Positions 14,782 to 23,138 of a stretch of 64,000 nucleotides of DNA are shown one piece after another (the stretch's first letter is position 1; each line of letters opens with the position of its first letter). The notes below the pieces were generated by a model that saw only the letters and a list, made by a program, of their open reading frames with translations, did not search any database and was not told the DNA's origin. The DNA comes from Pseudomonas rubra (lineage in GTDB: Bacteria; Pseudomonadota; Gammaproteobacteria; Pseudomonadales; Pseudomonadaceae). The stretch spans positions 54,121 through 118,120 of the forward strand of contig NZ_JAMDGZ010000021.1 of NCBI RefSeq assembly GCF_028656935.1. Reading direction: 5' to 3'. The translations under genes were made by a program, and so were the position numbers.

Positions 14782-15339
14782 TCAGGGGCGGATCTCGATC
14801 ATGGTGCCATCTGGCACCATGTTCCACACCTCGCGCATGTCGCGGTTGGTCATGGCAATACAGCCTTCGGTCCAGTCCAGGGTGTGGAACACCTCTTCGG
14901 GATATTCTTCGCTCAACGGTGTGCCGTGAATCATGATCATTCCGCCTGGCGGTACGCCTTCGCTGCGAGCGCGGGCGGCGTCGGTGATGTTCGGGTAGGA
15001 CACGTGCATGGCCAGGTTGTAGCGGTCGCTCTGTTTGCGCCAGTCGATCCAGTAGAAGCCTTCAGGGGTGCGCTTGTCGCCTTCGCGCAGCTTGGCGCCC
15101 TTGGGCTGCTTGCCCAGGGAGATGCGGTAGGTCTTGAGCGGCGCGCCAGCGCTGATCAGTTGCAGGCGCCGTTCGGACTTGATCACCAGGATCTTTTCGA
15201 TCATCGCAGGCTTGGGTGCTTGCGGTTGCAGCGGTGAAGGCGCGGTCTTGTCGACCGGCCGGGTGATGATGGTTTCGGTGAAACCCGCCTGGGACATCGA
15301 AGCCACACTGAGGCAGAAAAGGGCAAGCAACCAGCGCAT
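14782..15339 (-). CDS. Periplasmic L,D-transpeptidase (YkuD family)
   Basis: L,D-transpeptidases form 3-3 cross-links in peptidoglycan or attach proteins to it. The 185-residue protein has a Sec signal peptide (cleavage likely after SQA, residue 18). It then has a YkuD domain: ILVIKSERRLQLI, KQPKGAKLREGDKRTPEGFY, H138-G-T-P and the catalytic D-W-T-E-G-C160. The H138/C160 pair matches the family signature, so it should be active. Its size suggests a single-domain enzyme without a LysM module. It is transcribed leftward, just upstream of the NUDIX gene's 3' end, and converges with gspN. Confidence 0.88.
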   Translation of the reverse strand: MRWLLALFCLSVASMSQAGFTETIITRPVDKTAPSPLQPQAPKPAMIEKILVIKSERRLQLISAGAPLKTYRISLGKQPKGAKLREGDKRTPEGFYWIDWRKQSDRYNLAMHVSYPNITDAARARSEGVPPGGMIMIHGTPLSEEYPEEVFHTLDWTEGCIAMTNRDMREVWNMVPDGTMIEIRP

Positions 15340-15360
15340 GAAACGATATCCCTGAAGAAG

Positions 15361-15915
15361 CTAGGTGTTGGGTGGCCAGACGAGCATGGGTGAAAGGCAT
15401 TCGTTGCCAATCGGGAAGCGCTGCTCGATGCGGTCACGATAATAGCATTCTAGGGTACGACTGACGGTGCGGAAAGCCAGCTCGTCCCACGGGATATCAC
15501 TTTCGTCGAAAAGCCGCACTTCCAGGCTCTCGACGCCGACGGCGAAGTCCAGGTCGGCCAGTTCTGCGCGAAAGAACACATGGACCTGGTTGATGTGCGG
15601 CAGGTCGAACAGCTGGTAAAGAGCGGCTTCGCCGACACGGGCGCAGGCTTCCTCGATGGTTTCCCGGCGCGCGGCTTGTTCCACGGTCTCGCCGTTCTCC
15701 ATGAAGCCTGCGGGCAAGGTCCAATAGCCGCGGCGCGGTTCGATTGCGCGGCGGCACAACAGCACCTGGCTGCCCCAGGTCGGCAGCACCCCGGCGACGA
15801 TGTTGGGGTTCTGGTAATGAATGGTCTGGCAGTGATCGCAGACATAACGCAGGCGGCTATCGCCCTCGGGAATGCGCTGAATTACCTGATTGCCGCACGC
15901 GCTACAGAATTTCAT
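15361..15915 (-). CDS. NUDIX hydrolase with N-terminal zinc ribbon
   Basis: I start this gene at ATG 15915, preceded by AGGAA on the minus strand, giving 184 residues. A longer in-frame start at 16062 would overlap the divergent NUDIX gene. Residues 3-30 hold two C-x-x-C pairs (FCSACG and YVCDHC), a zinc ribbon as in NudC-like enzymes. The NUDIX box runs G-F-M-E-N-G-E to R-E-T-I-E-E, with Cys where the final conserved Gly usually stands. The NudC-specific SQPWPFP-type motif is absent, so the substrate is not predictable; ADP-ribose or another nucleoside diphosphate derivative is possible. The protein is cytoplasmic. It shares a divergent promoter region with the next gene. Confidence 0.83.
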   Translation of the reverse strand: MKFCSACGNQVIQRIPEGDSRLRYVCDHCQTIHYQNPNIVAGVLPTWGSQVLLCRRAIEPRRGYWTLPAGFMENGETVEQAARRETIEEACARVGEAALYQLFDLPHINQVHVFFRAELADLDFAVGVESLEVRLFDESDIPWDELAFRTVSRTLECYYRDRIEQRFPIGNECLSPMLVWPPNT

Positions 15916-16061
15916 GCTTTTATTCCTGTTAGGTGCGCCTATCTTGGCGCCACTCTCAGCGGGGCTGCAAGCGGGATCGGTGCCGGGGTTTCCCCGGGGG
16001 CTTGGGCGGCTCGCGGCTTTGGTGCATGATGCAGGGCAGGCTTTGGAATCGAGAGAGAGCA

Positions 16062-16661
16062 ATGCTGGACGAGCTTCTTCGCCGCGTAAGCAGTCATACG
16101 CCGAGTACCCTGGAGACGGACCGACGTTTTCCCGAGGCCGCGGTGTTATTGCCCATCACGCGCAGCGAAGAGCCCGAACTGGTGTTGACCCTGCGCGCCA
16201 AGGGGTTGTCGACCCACGGTGGCGAGGTGGCGTTCCCGGGTGGGCGGCGCGACCCAGAGGATCCCGACCTGATCTTTACCGCCCTGCGCGAAGCCGAAGA
16301 AGAGATCGGCCTGCCACCTGGGCTGGTAGAAGTCATCGGTCCGTTGAGCCCGCTGATCTCCCTGCATGGTTTAAAGGTAACGCCTTTCGTCGGCCTGATC
16401 CCGGACTTTGTCGAGTACCAGGCCAACGATGCCGAGATCGCCGCGGTGTTTACCGTGCCCCTGGCGTTCTTCCGCCAGGACCCGCGTGACCATACCCACC
16501 GTATCGACTACCAGGGCCGCAGTTGGTACGTGCCCAGCTACCGTTACGGCGAGTACAAGATCTGGGGCCTGTCGGCGATCATGATCGTCGAGCTGGTCAA
16601 CTTGCTTTACGATGCCAACATCAGCCTGCATCAGCCGCCTGAGCGCTTTACCCCTATTTGA
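16062..16661 (+). CDS. CoA pyrophosphatase-like NUDIX hydrolase (NudL type)
   Basis: The 199-residue product fits the NudL family, which hydrolyses coenzyme A and related nucleotides. The family-specific upstream signature [22 protein letters not shown] precedes a NUDIX box ending [10 protein letters not shown]. The C-terminal part has [19 protein letters not shown], also typical. The in-frame start at 15933 is rejected because it would overlap the divergent NUDIX gene's upstream region. The protein is cytoplasmic. It lies 43 bases before the carbonic anhydrase gene and may be co-transcribed with it. Confidence 0.85.
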   Translation: MLDELLRRVSSHTPSTLETDRRFPEAAVLLPITRSEEPELVLTLRAKGLSTHGGEVAFPGGRRDPEDPDLIFTALREAEEEIGLPPGLVEVIGPLSPLISLHGLKVTPFVGLIPDFVEYQANDAEIAAVFTVPLAFFRQDPRDHTHRIDYQGRSWYVPSYRYGEYKIWGLSAIMIVELVNLLYDANISLHQPPERFTPI

Positions 16662-16704
16662 GCGGGAGCACCCGCCGGCCACGCCACACCGTGAGGAACC
16701 ACGC

Positions 16705-17229
16705 ATGAAATACCGTCTGGGCGACCTGCGGGTCGAGACCCATCCGCGCAGCTGGGTTGCGCCGACTGCCACGCTGATCGGCAAGGTACGCCTGCAGGCG
16801 GGGGCCAACGTCTGGTTCGGTGCGGTGCTGCGCGGCGATAACGAACTGATCGACATCGGCGAGAACAGCAACGTCCAGGACGGCACGGTGATGCACACCG
16901 ACATGGGCTCACCACTGACCCTGGGCAAGGGGGTGACCGTCGGGCATAACGCCATGCTCCATGGTTGCTCGGTCGACGACTACAGCCTGATCGGCATCAA
17001 TGCGGTGATCCTCAACGGTGCGCGAATCGGCAAATATTGCATCATCGGCGCCAACACGCTGATCCCCGAAGGCAAGGAGATTCCCGACGGCTCACTGGTC
17101 ATGGGCTCACCGGGCAAGGTGGTGCGCGAGCTGACCGAGGCGCAGAAAAGCATGCTCCAGGCCAGCGCCGCCCACTACGTACACAACGCCGAGCGCTACG
17201 CTCGTGATCTGGCCCCGCAGGAGGATTGA
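16705..17229 (+). CDS. Gamma-class carbonic anhydrase-like hexapeptide protein
   Basis: This 174-residue protein belongs to the gamma carbonic anhydrase/YrdA group of left-handed beta-helix proteins, which form trimers with zinc held by His residues. Visible hexapeptide turns include [33 protein letters not shown] and [21 protein letters not shown]. The histidines in MHTD, VGHN and MLHG are the expected metal ligands. The start is ATG 16705, with GAGGAA seven bases upstream. Whether it is an active anhydrase or a structural homologue cannot be told. Its stop overlaps the DUF1289 start. Confidence 0.87.
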   Translation: MKYRLGDLRVETHPRSWVAPTATLIGKVRLQAGANVWFGAVLRGDNELIDIGENSNVQDGTVMHTDMGSPLTLGKGVTVGHNAMLHGCSVDDYSLIGINAVILNGARIGKYCIIGANTLIPEGKEIPDGSLVMGSPGKVVRELTEAQKSMLQASAAHYVHNAERYARDLAPQED

Positions 17230-17432
17230 TGAGCACGCCTGAACGCCCGGTAGCCTCGCCCTGCGTGCAGATCTGCGCGCTGGACGATGCCGACATCTGC
17301 ACCGGCTGCCAGCGTACGGCGGCCGAAATCACCCGCTGGGGGCGGATGGATAACAGCGAGCGCCGTCAGGTGCTCAAGCTGTGCCATGAGCGCGCGGTGG
17401 CTGCCGGGCTGATGTTCAGCGTCGGCGCATGA
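17229..17432 (+). CDS. DUF1289 small cysteine-rich protein
   Basis: The product is 67 residues. It starts [20 protein letters not shown] and has four cysteines in the pattern C-x3-C-x7-C-x2-C (SPCVQIC and ICTGC). A R-x-x-x-E-I-x-x-W motif follows, which defines DUF1289 (YdhL-like) proteins. The cysteines suggest metal binding. The function is unknown. GGAGG precedes ATG 17229, and the ATG overlaps the preceding stop (TGATG), so it is translationally coupled to the carbonic anhydrase gene. A TTG at 17226 is less likely as start. Confidence 0.85.
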   Translation: MSTPERPVASPCVQICALDDADICTGCQRTAAEITRWGRMDNSERRQVLKLCHERAVAAGLMFSVGA

Positions 17433-17495
17433 TCCGCCTCTTGGCCGCCGGCAGTCGCTGCAGTACCCTGTAGCGCTTGCCCAGCGGTTGACCCC

Positions 17496-17963
17496 ATGTT
17501 CTTTCTGATTGCCTATATCAGCAGCGTAGTGCTGATCAACTACGCTTTCTCCAGTGCCCCGCACCTGGACGTCATCTGGTCCGCCTGGGGCGGGCTGGTG
17601 TTCATTCTGCGCGACATGGTCCAGACCCGCTTCGGCCATGGTGCGCTGGTGGCCATGCTGGCGGCCCTGGTGCTGTCGTACATCACCTCGGAGCCGGCCA
17701 TCGCCCTGGCCAGTGCCAGCGCCTTTGCTGTGTCCGAGCTGATTGACTGGCTGGTGTTCACTATCACCAAGCGGCCGTTGCACGATCGCTTGTGGTTGAG
17801 TTCAGCGCTGAGCATCCCGGTCGACACCTTTATCTTCTTCGGCATGATCGGTGCCCTGACGCCAATCGTGGTCGGCACTGCCCTAGCTTCGAAATTCGCC
17901 GGGGTGACCGTGGTCTGGCTGGCCATGGCCTGGCGTGTGCGCAAGCGTGTGGTCACCGGCTAA
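17496..17963 (+). CDS. VUT-family membrane transporter (YhhQ/preQ0-type, small)
   Basis: The 155-residue protein is almost wholly hydrophobic, with about five membrane segments. It carries the VUT (vitamin/queuosine precursor uptake) signature: FILRDMVQTRFG, ALASASAFAVSELIDWLVFTI and SIPVDTFIFFGMIG. Members of this family import queuosine precursors such as preQ0 in E. coli (YhhQ), but this protein is shorter than YhhQ and the ligand is not proven. I saw no preQ1-riboswitch-like hairpin in the 63 bases upstream. It stands alone between the DUF1289 gene and purT. Confidence 0.75.
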   Translation: MFFLIAYISSVVLINYAFSSAPHLDVIWSAWGGLVFILRDMVQTRFGHGALVAMLAALVLSYITSEPAIALASASAFAVSELIDWLVFTITKRPLHDRLWLSSALSIPVDTFIFFGMIGALTPIVVGTALASKFAGVTVVWLAMAWRVRKRVVTG

Positions 17964-18060
17964 GGCCGGCGACTGCAGTTCATGTAAAATGGCGCTCCTT
18001 TTCACCGGGTTGCACCGAGTACGGGGCGGCCCAGGATGTTCTTCCCTCTGAGGACCTGAA

Positions 18061-19242
18061 ATGACCCGTATCGGAACCCCATTGTCGCCGACCGCGACCC
18101 GCGTACTGCTATGTGGCTGCGGCGAGCTGGGCAAGGAAGTAGTGATCGAGCTGCAACGCCTGGGCGTTGAAGTGATTGCCGTGGACCGTTACGCCAATGC
18201 CCCGGCCATGCAGGTGGCCCATCGCAGCCACGTGATCAACATGCTCGACGGCGCAGCCCTGCGGGCCGTGATCGAGGCCGAGAAACCGCACTACATCGTT
18301 CCGGAAATCGAAGCCATTGCCACCGCGACCCTGGTCGAGCTGGAGAACGAAGGTTTCACCGTGGTGCCGACCGCCCGTGCCGCGCAGTTGACCATGAACC
18401 GCGAAGGAATTCGTCGCCTGGCCGCCGAAGAACTCGACCTGCCGACCTCGCCCTATCATTTCGCCGATACCTTCGAGGAGTACTCCAAGGCTGTCGAAGA
18501 CCTGGGCTTTCCGTGCGTGGTCAAACCGGTGATGAGCTCGTCGGGCAAGGGCCAGAGCCTGCTGCGCAGCAGCGATGATGTGCAGCAGGCTTGGGACTAT
18601 GCCCAGGAAGGCGGGCGTGCCGGCAAGGGCCGGGTGATCATCGAGGGCTTTATCGACTTCGACTACGAAATCACCCTGCTGACCGTGCGTCATGTCGGCG
18701 GTACCACCTTCTGCGCACCGGTCGGTCACCGTCAGGAGAAGGGCGATTACCAAGAGTCCTGGCAGCCGCAGGCCATGAGCCCGGTGGCCCTGGCCGAGTC
18801 CGAGCGGGTGGCCAAGGCGGTTACCGAGGCGCTGGGTGGCCGTGGTTTGTTCGGGGTCGAGCTGTTCGTCAAAGGCGATCAGGTGTGGTTCAGCGAAGTT
18901 TCGCCGCGCCCACATGACACTGGCCTGGTGACGTTGATCTCCCAGGACCTGTCGCAGTTTGCCCTGCATGCGCGGGCGATCCTCGGCTTGCCGATCCCGC
19001 TGATTCGCCAGTTCGGGCCGTCGGCTTCGGCGGTGATCCTGGTTGAAGGCCAGTCGCAGCAGACCGCGTTCGCCAACCTGGGTGCGGCCCTGAGCGAGCC
19101 GGATACCGCGATTCGCCTGTTCGGCAAGCCTGAGGTCAATGGCCAGCGGCGCATGGGCGTGTGCCTGGCCCGTGACGAGTCGATCGAAGCCGCCCGGGCC
19201 AAGGCGACCCGTGCTTCTCAAGCGGTCAAGGTAGAGTTCTAA
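18061..19242 (+). CDS. purT: Formate-dependent phosphoribosylglycinamide formyltransferase PurT
   Basis: PurT makes formyl-GAR from GAR, formate and ATP in purine synthesis, without tetrahydrofolate. The 393-residue product has the ATP-grasp layout: an N-terminal preATP domain ([42 protein letters not shown]), a central ATP-grasp domain ([34 protein letters not shown]) and the metal-binding [27 protein letters not shown] segment. The length is normal. TAAAAT at 17985-17990 could be a -10, with no clear -35. A REP inverted repeat follows the stop directly and probably helps end or stabilise the transcript. Confidence 0.97.
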   Translation: MTRIGTPLSPTATRVLLCGCGELGKEVVIELQRLGVEVIAVDRYANAPAMQVAHRSHVINMLDGAALRAVIEAEKPHYIVPEIEAIATATLVELENEGFTVVPTARAAQLTMNREGIRRLAAEELDLPTSPYHFADTFEEYSKAVEDLGFPCVVKPVMSSSGKGQSLLRSSDDVQQAWDYAQEGGRAGKGRVIIEGFIDFDYEITLLTVRHVGGTTFCAPVGHRQEKGDYQESWQPQAMSPVALAESERVAKAVTEALGGRGLFGVELFVKGDQVWFSEVSPRPHDTGLVTLISQDLSQFALHARAILGLPIPLIRQFGPSASAVILVEGQSQQTAFANLGAALSEPDTAIRLFGKPEVNGQRRMGVCLARDESIEAARAKATRASQAVKVEF

Positions 19243-19248
19243 GCCTAC

Positions 19249-19316
19249 AGCCCATCGCCGGCAAGGCCGGCTCCCACAATGGACCCTGTGGGAGCTGGCC
19301 TTGCCAGCGATGGGCT
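19249..19316. repeat. Paired REP element (inverted repeat) after purT
   Basis: A 30-base arm at 19249-19278 (agcccatcgccggcaaggcc...) is repeated in inverted, near-perfect form at 19287-19316, with an 8-base gap. The sequence (gccggctcccaca / tgtgggagc) is the Pseudomonas REP type. It lies between convergent purT and the MFS gene, where such pairs commonly act as bidirectional transcript ends or mRNA-stabilising hairpins. Confidence 0.9.
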
Positions 19317-19334
19317 GCATAGCAGCCCCGCTTG

Positions 19335-20639
19335 TCAGAGCTCTGTGTGTCGGGTCTCTTTCAGGCACAACACCGCAATCAGGCTCAGCACAGCCGCCGC
19401 TGACACATACCCGCCGACCCAGCTCAAACCGCCCATCGCCACCAGCTTCTGGGCAAAGAAGGGCGCCGCCGAGGCGCCGACAATCCCGCCCAGGTTATAG
19501 GCCGCCGATGCTCCGGTGTAGCGCACGTGGGTGGGGAACAGCTCAGGCAGCAACGCCCCCATCGGGGCGAAGGTCACGCCCATCAAGAACAGTTCAATGG
19601 CCAGGAACAGCGCCACGCCGGTGGTCGAGCCCGAGGTCAGCAGCGGCTCCATGGTAAAGCCTGAAGCAATCGCCAGCACGCCGCCGACGATCAGCACCGG
19701 CTTGCGTCCGTAGCGGTCGCTGAGCCAGGCCGACAATGGCGTGGCCAGGGCCATGAACAGCACCGCAAAGCACAGCAGGCCGAGGAAGGTCTCGCGGCTG
19801 TAGCCCAGGGTCGAGACGCCGTAGCTGAGCGAAAACACCGTCGAGATGTAGAACAGCGCATAGCACACCACCATCGCCCCAGCCCCCAGCAGAGTAGGGG
19901 CCCAGTACTGGGCGAACAGCTCGACCACTGGCATTTTTACCCGCTCATGACGGGCCACGGCCTTGGCGAAGACCGGCGTCTCTTCCAGCTTCAGGCGTAC
20001 GTACAGGCCGACCATGACCAGCGCGGCGCTGAGCAGGAACGGGATGCGCCAGCCCCAACTGCGAAACTGCTCGTCGCTCAGGAGCATGGCCAGGGCCAGA
20101 AACAGGCCATTGGCCGCCAGAAAACCGATGGAAGGCCCCAGTTGCGGGAACATGCCGAACCAGGCGCGCTTGCCCTTGGGTGCGTTCTCGGTGGCCAGCA
20201 GTGCGGCGCCGCCCCATTCACCGCCTAAGCCCAGGCCCTGGCCGAAACGTAGTACGCAGAGCAGGATCGGTGCCCAGGCACCAATGCTGTCGTAGCCGGG
20301 CAACACACCGATCAGGGTGGTACACACACCCATCAGCAGCAGCGAAGCCACCAGGGTCGATTTGCGGCCGATCCGGTCGCCAAAGTGGCCAAACAGCGCC
20401 GAACCCAGGGGGCGGGCGAGAAAGGCGATGCCGAAGGTCAGGAACGCCGAGAGCATCTGTGCGGTGCCGGAGGTCTGCGGAAAGAACACCGGGCCGATCA
20501 CCAGCGCCGCCGCGGTGGCGTACACATAGAAGTCGTAGAACTCGATGGCGGTGCCAATGAAGCTGGCCGTGGCGACCCGTGCCGGCGAATTGCCGGGGCT
20601 GGCCTGGGTGGTATCGGAATAGGTGCTGCTGGTTGTCAT
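19335..20639 (-). CDS. MFS metabolite:proton symporter (MHS family)
   Basis: I start at ATG 20639, which has AGGGA upstream on the minus strand, giving 434 residues; a longer in-frame start at 20675 is possible. The protein has 12 predicted membrane segments and the MHS/ShiA/ProP signatures: FIGTAIEFYDFYVYATAAAL, FLARPLGSALFGHFGDRIGRKSTL, FGQGLGLGGEWGGAALLATENAP and LSDRYGRKPVLIVGG. This family takes up organic acids, shikimate, proline or betaine with protons. The substrate is not predictable from sequence. It is a lone leftward gene facing purT across a REP pair. Confidence 0.88.
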   Translation of the reverse strand: MTTSSTYSDTTQASPGNSPARVATASFIGTAIEFYDFYVYATAAALVIGPVFFPQTSGTAQMLSAFLTFGIAFLARPLGSALFGHFGDRIGRKSTLVASLLLMGVCTTLIGVLPGYDSIGAWAPILLCVLRFGQGLGLGGEWGGAALLATENAPKGKRAWFGMFPQLGPSIGFLAANGLFLALAMLLSDEQFRSWGWRIPFLLSAALVMVGLYVRLKLEETPVFAKAVARHERVKMPVVELFAQYWAPTLLGAGAMVVCYALFYISTVFSLSYGVSTLGYSRETFLGLLCFAVLFMALATPLSAWLSDRYGRKPVLIVGGVLAIASGFTMEPLLTSGSTTGVALFLAIELFLMGVTFAPMGALLPELFPTHVRYTGASAAYNLGGIVGASAAPFFAQKLVAMGGLSWVGGYVSAAAVLSLIAVLCLKETRHTEL

Positions 20640-20901
20640 ACAGTTATCCCTGACAGTCGATTGCTCCATGGGCATGGCCCCAACCTGTTTGAACAGGCAG
20701 GCAAACGCGTGCGCCGAAGCGAATTGTTATGGTCGCGTGACAGAACATACGCCTTTTGGGGATAGGGGCGGGCGCGGGCAAGGTTCGGGGTGTGAACCAG
20801 TACCGCTATTGCGCGCAATGTTCAGTCATGACTTGCCGTGTGACGCCGGTGCGGTTGGCGGGCGAGACGGCCGGGGCTGGGTAAGCGTGATGGCAGTATA
20901 G

Positions 20902-22116
20902 CTAGCGCTTGAGCGTCCAGACCAGTATGCGGCTGGCACAATTGTCTTCGGTTTCGAGGATTTCCAGGCGATATCGGCCGATTTTCAGACATACCGCGCT
21001 GGCCGGGATGCTTTCCAGGGCTTCGGTGACCAGGCCGTTGAGGGTTTTCGGCCCGTCGCTGGGCAGGTGCCAGCCCAAGGTGCGGTTGAGTTCACGGATC
21101 GATACGTTGCCTTCGATGACGAAGCGCCCGTCCGCCTGGGGGTGAATATGCGGGTTGGCGAGGCTGTGTTCGTCTTCGAATTCGCCGACGATTTCTTCGA
21201 GAATGTCTTCCAGGGTGACGATGCCGAGCACTTCGCCGTACTCGTCAACCACCACTCCCAGGCGCCGCTGCTGTTTGTGGAAATTCAGCAATTGCAGCTG
21301 CAGCGGGGTGCTTTCCGGGACGAAGTAGGGTTCGTAGCAGGCCGCTTGCAGTGCTTCGCGGGTCAGCTCGGCCTTTGGCAGCAGGTGGCTGATCAGCTTG
21401 GTGTTGAGGACTGCCTCGACCTGATTGATGTCGCTGTGGAAGACTGGTAGGCGGGTGTGGCGGCTGATGATCAACTGTTCGATGATCACCTCGATCGGGT
21501 CATCAAGGTTGATGCCGTCGACATCGTTGCGTGGCACCAGGATGTCATTGACGGTGATCTTGTCCAGTGCCAGCAGGCTTTCGGGCAGGTTCAGGCTGCG
21601 TGAGGCGTCCGGCAGGTCGTCGGCGTAACTGTCGCTATCGTCGTTTTCGTGCACGGCCACTGCATGGCTTTGAACGCGAAACGGACGCAGCAGCAGGCGC
21701 GCACAGCCATCGAGTAGCCAGGCCAGGGGGTGCAGCAGCTTGAGGGGCACCTTGAGCAGGCTGTTGCCCAGGCCGATGAAGGCCTGCGGGTTGCGTCGGG
21801 CCAGTTGCCGTGGCAGGTATTCGGCGCTGATCAGCAGCAGCGCTGCGGCGCCCAGGCCGGCCAGCCAGAAGCCGTGCTCGCCGTTGTAACGCTGGCCCAG
21901 CAGGCAGGCCAGGGCCAGTACCAGCAGTTTGCCCAGGGTCGAGCACAGCACCAGGGCCTGGGGGCTGACAGCAAGTTCGGGGTGTTCGCCGGTCTGGCTG
22001 TTGCGTCGCGCGCTATTAAGCTGTTGCTGGGCGGCGTCCACCGCCGTGAACAGCGCCGACCAGAGCAGTGCCAGTGCCAATACGCCCAGTAGCGGTCCTA
22101 ACGGCAGAACGTCCAT
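20902..22116 (-). CDS. CNNM/CorC-type membrane protein with CBS pair
   Basis: The 404-residue protein has the three-part layout of the HlyC/CorC family. First is an N-terminal DUF21/CNNM membrane domain with four hydrophobic segments (about residues 1-150). Then comes a CBS pair (TVNDILVPRNDVDGINLD, VVVDEYGEVLGIVTLEDILEEIVGEFEDEH). Last is a C-terminal CorC_HlyC domain (VIEGNVSIRELNRTLGW). Relatives affect magnesium or cobalt efflux or resistance, but direct transport is debated. It is 13 bases downstream of the CcsA-like gene on the same strand, so the two probably share a transcript; this pairing with ffh divergent is common in Pseudomonas. Confidence 0.9.
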   Translation of the reverse strand: MDVLPLGPLLGVLALALLWSALFTAVDAAQQQLNSARRNSQTGEHPELAVSPQALVLCSTLGKLLVLALACLLGQRYNGEHGFWLAGLGAAALLLISAEYLPRQLARRNPQAFIGLGNSLLKVPLKLLHPLAWLLDGCARLLLRPFRVQSHAVAVHENDDSDSYADDLPDASRSLNLPESLLALDKITVNDILVPRNDVDGINLDDPIEVIIEQLIISRHTRLPVFHSDINQVEAVLNTKLISHLLPKAELTREALQAACYEPYFVPESTPLQLQLLNFHKQQRRLGVVVDEYGEVLGIVTLEDILEEIVGEFEDEHSLANPHIHPQADGRFVIEGNVSIRELNRTLGWHLPSDGPKTLNGLVTEALESIPASAVCLKIGRYRLEILETEDNCASRILVWTLKR

Positions 22117-22129
22117 TTAGCTGCGCCCG

Positions 22130-22942
22130 TCAGATGTGCAGGATGAATTCGCGTACCAGCTTGCTGCCGAAGTAGGCCAGCATCAGCAGGCAGAAACCGG
22201 CCAGGGTCCAGCGGATCGCCTTGTGCCCGCGCCAACCCAGGCGGGTGCGGCCCCACAACAGCACGCTGAAGACGATCCAGGCCAGGCACGCCAGCAGGGT
22301 CTTGTGCACCAGGTGCTGGGCGAACAGGTTGTCGAGGAACAGCCAGCCGGAGATCAGCGACAGCGAGAGCAGGCCCCAACCGGCCCAGAGGAAGCCGAAC
22401 AGCAAGCTTTCCATGGTTTGCAGTGGCGGGAAGTTCTTGATCAGCCCTGAGGGGTGCTTGTGCTTGAGCTGGTGATCCTGCAACAGCAACAACAAAGACT
22501 GGACCACCGCGATGGTGAACATGCCATAGGCCAGGATCGACAGCAGGATGTGTGCGAGGATGCCTGGCTGTTCGTTGATCAATGGCACCGTGCCGGGCGG
22601 CGCGAACTGGGAGATCAGGGCCGTGGCCATGCCCAGCGGGAACAGCAACAGCAGCAGGTTCTCCACCGGGATGCGCAGGCAGGCCAGCAGGGTCAGGGCG
22701 ATCACCGCAGTGGCGATCAGGCTGGCGGCACTGAAAAAGTCCAGGCTCAGGCCCAGGGGCGTGAGCAGTTGCCAGCACAGCGCAGTGCCCTGGGCAATGA
22801 CCGCCAGCGCGCCAAGCAGGCCAAGCAGGCGTTTGTCGGCCTTGGTGCCTTTAGCCAGGCGCGAGCCTTGATAGAAGGTCGCGGCGGCATACAGGCAGGC
22901 GGCGATGAGATTGGGTAGCAAGCTGGGTGACAAGGGGAGCAT
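22130..22942 (-). CDS. Cytochrome c assembly (CcsA/YpjD-like) membrane protein
   Basis: The 270-residue protein has about eight membrane segments and ends with the CcsA/CcmC-family region: LAHILLSILAYGMFTIAVVQSLL, HLVHKTLLACLAWIVFSVLLWGRTRLGWRGHKAIRWTLAGF. Conserved His in ILAH-, LVHK- and RGHKA- segments suit a haem-handling role in this family. YpjD-like members in gammaproteobacteria are not required for the main Ccm pathway, and their job is unsettled. It is divergent from ffh, an arrangement widespread in this group. Confidence 0.85.
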   Translation of the reverse strand: MLPLSPSLLPNLIAACLYAAATFYQGSRLAKGTKADKRLLGLLGALAVIAQGTALCWQLLTPLGLSLDFFSAASLIATAVIALTLLACLRIPVENLLLLLFPLGMATALISQFAPPGTVPLINEQPGILAHILLSILAYGMFTIAVVQSLLLLLQDHQLKHKHPSGLIKNFPPLQTMESLLFGFLWAGWGLLSLSLISGWLFLDNLFAQHLVHKTLLACLAWIVFSVLLWGRTRLGWRGHKAIRWTLAGFCLLMLAYFGSKLVREFILHI

Positions 22943-23047
22943 AAGTCCTGTTAGGCAAGCCCGAAAGGGAATGAGTTTGGCATAGATCGCGCCCGCCTAG
23001 GAAGACTGCCAGCCGACGGCATGGTGTGCGCTGGGCCAAGTCTTCGT

Positions 23048-23053
23048 TATAAT
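23048..23053 (+). promoter_or_regulatory. Likely -10 box of the ffh promoter
   Basis: A perfect TATAAT lies 85 bases upstream of the ffh start, in the gap between ffh and the divergent CcsA-like gene. No good -35 stands 16-18 bases upstream (the region reads tggtgtgcg), so only the -10 is clear. Confidence 0.55.
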
Positions 23054-23138
23054 CGCCGGCCTGCCCCTGCCCAAGGCCGGCCGAATACGCCAGAGGCAGC
23101 TGATAAACCTCGGTTCTACGGAGCCCGAAAGGATCACC

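Noticed and set aside
17433..17495. preQ1 riboswitch before the VUT transporter
   Set aside because: The 63-base gap has no suitable short hairpin and A-rich tail.
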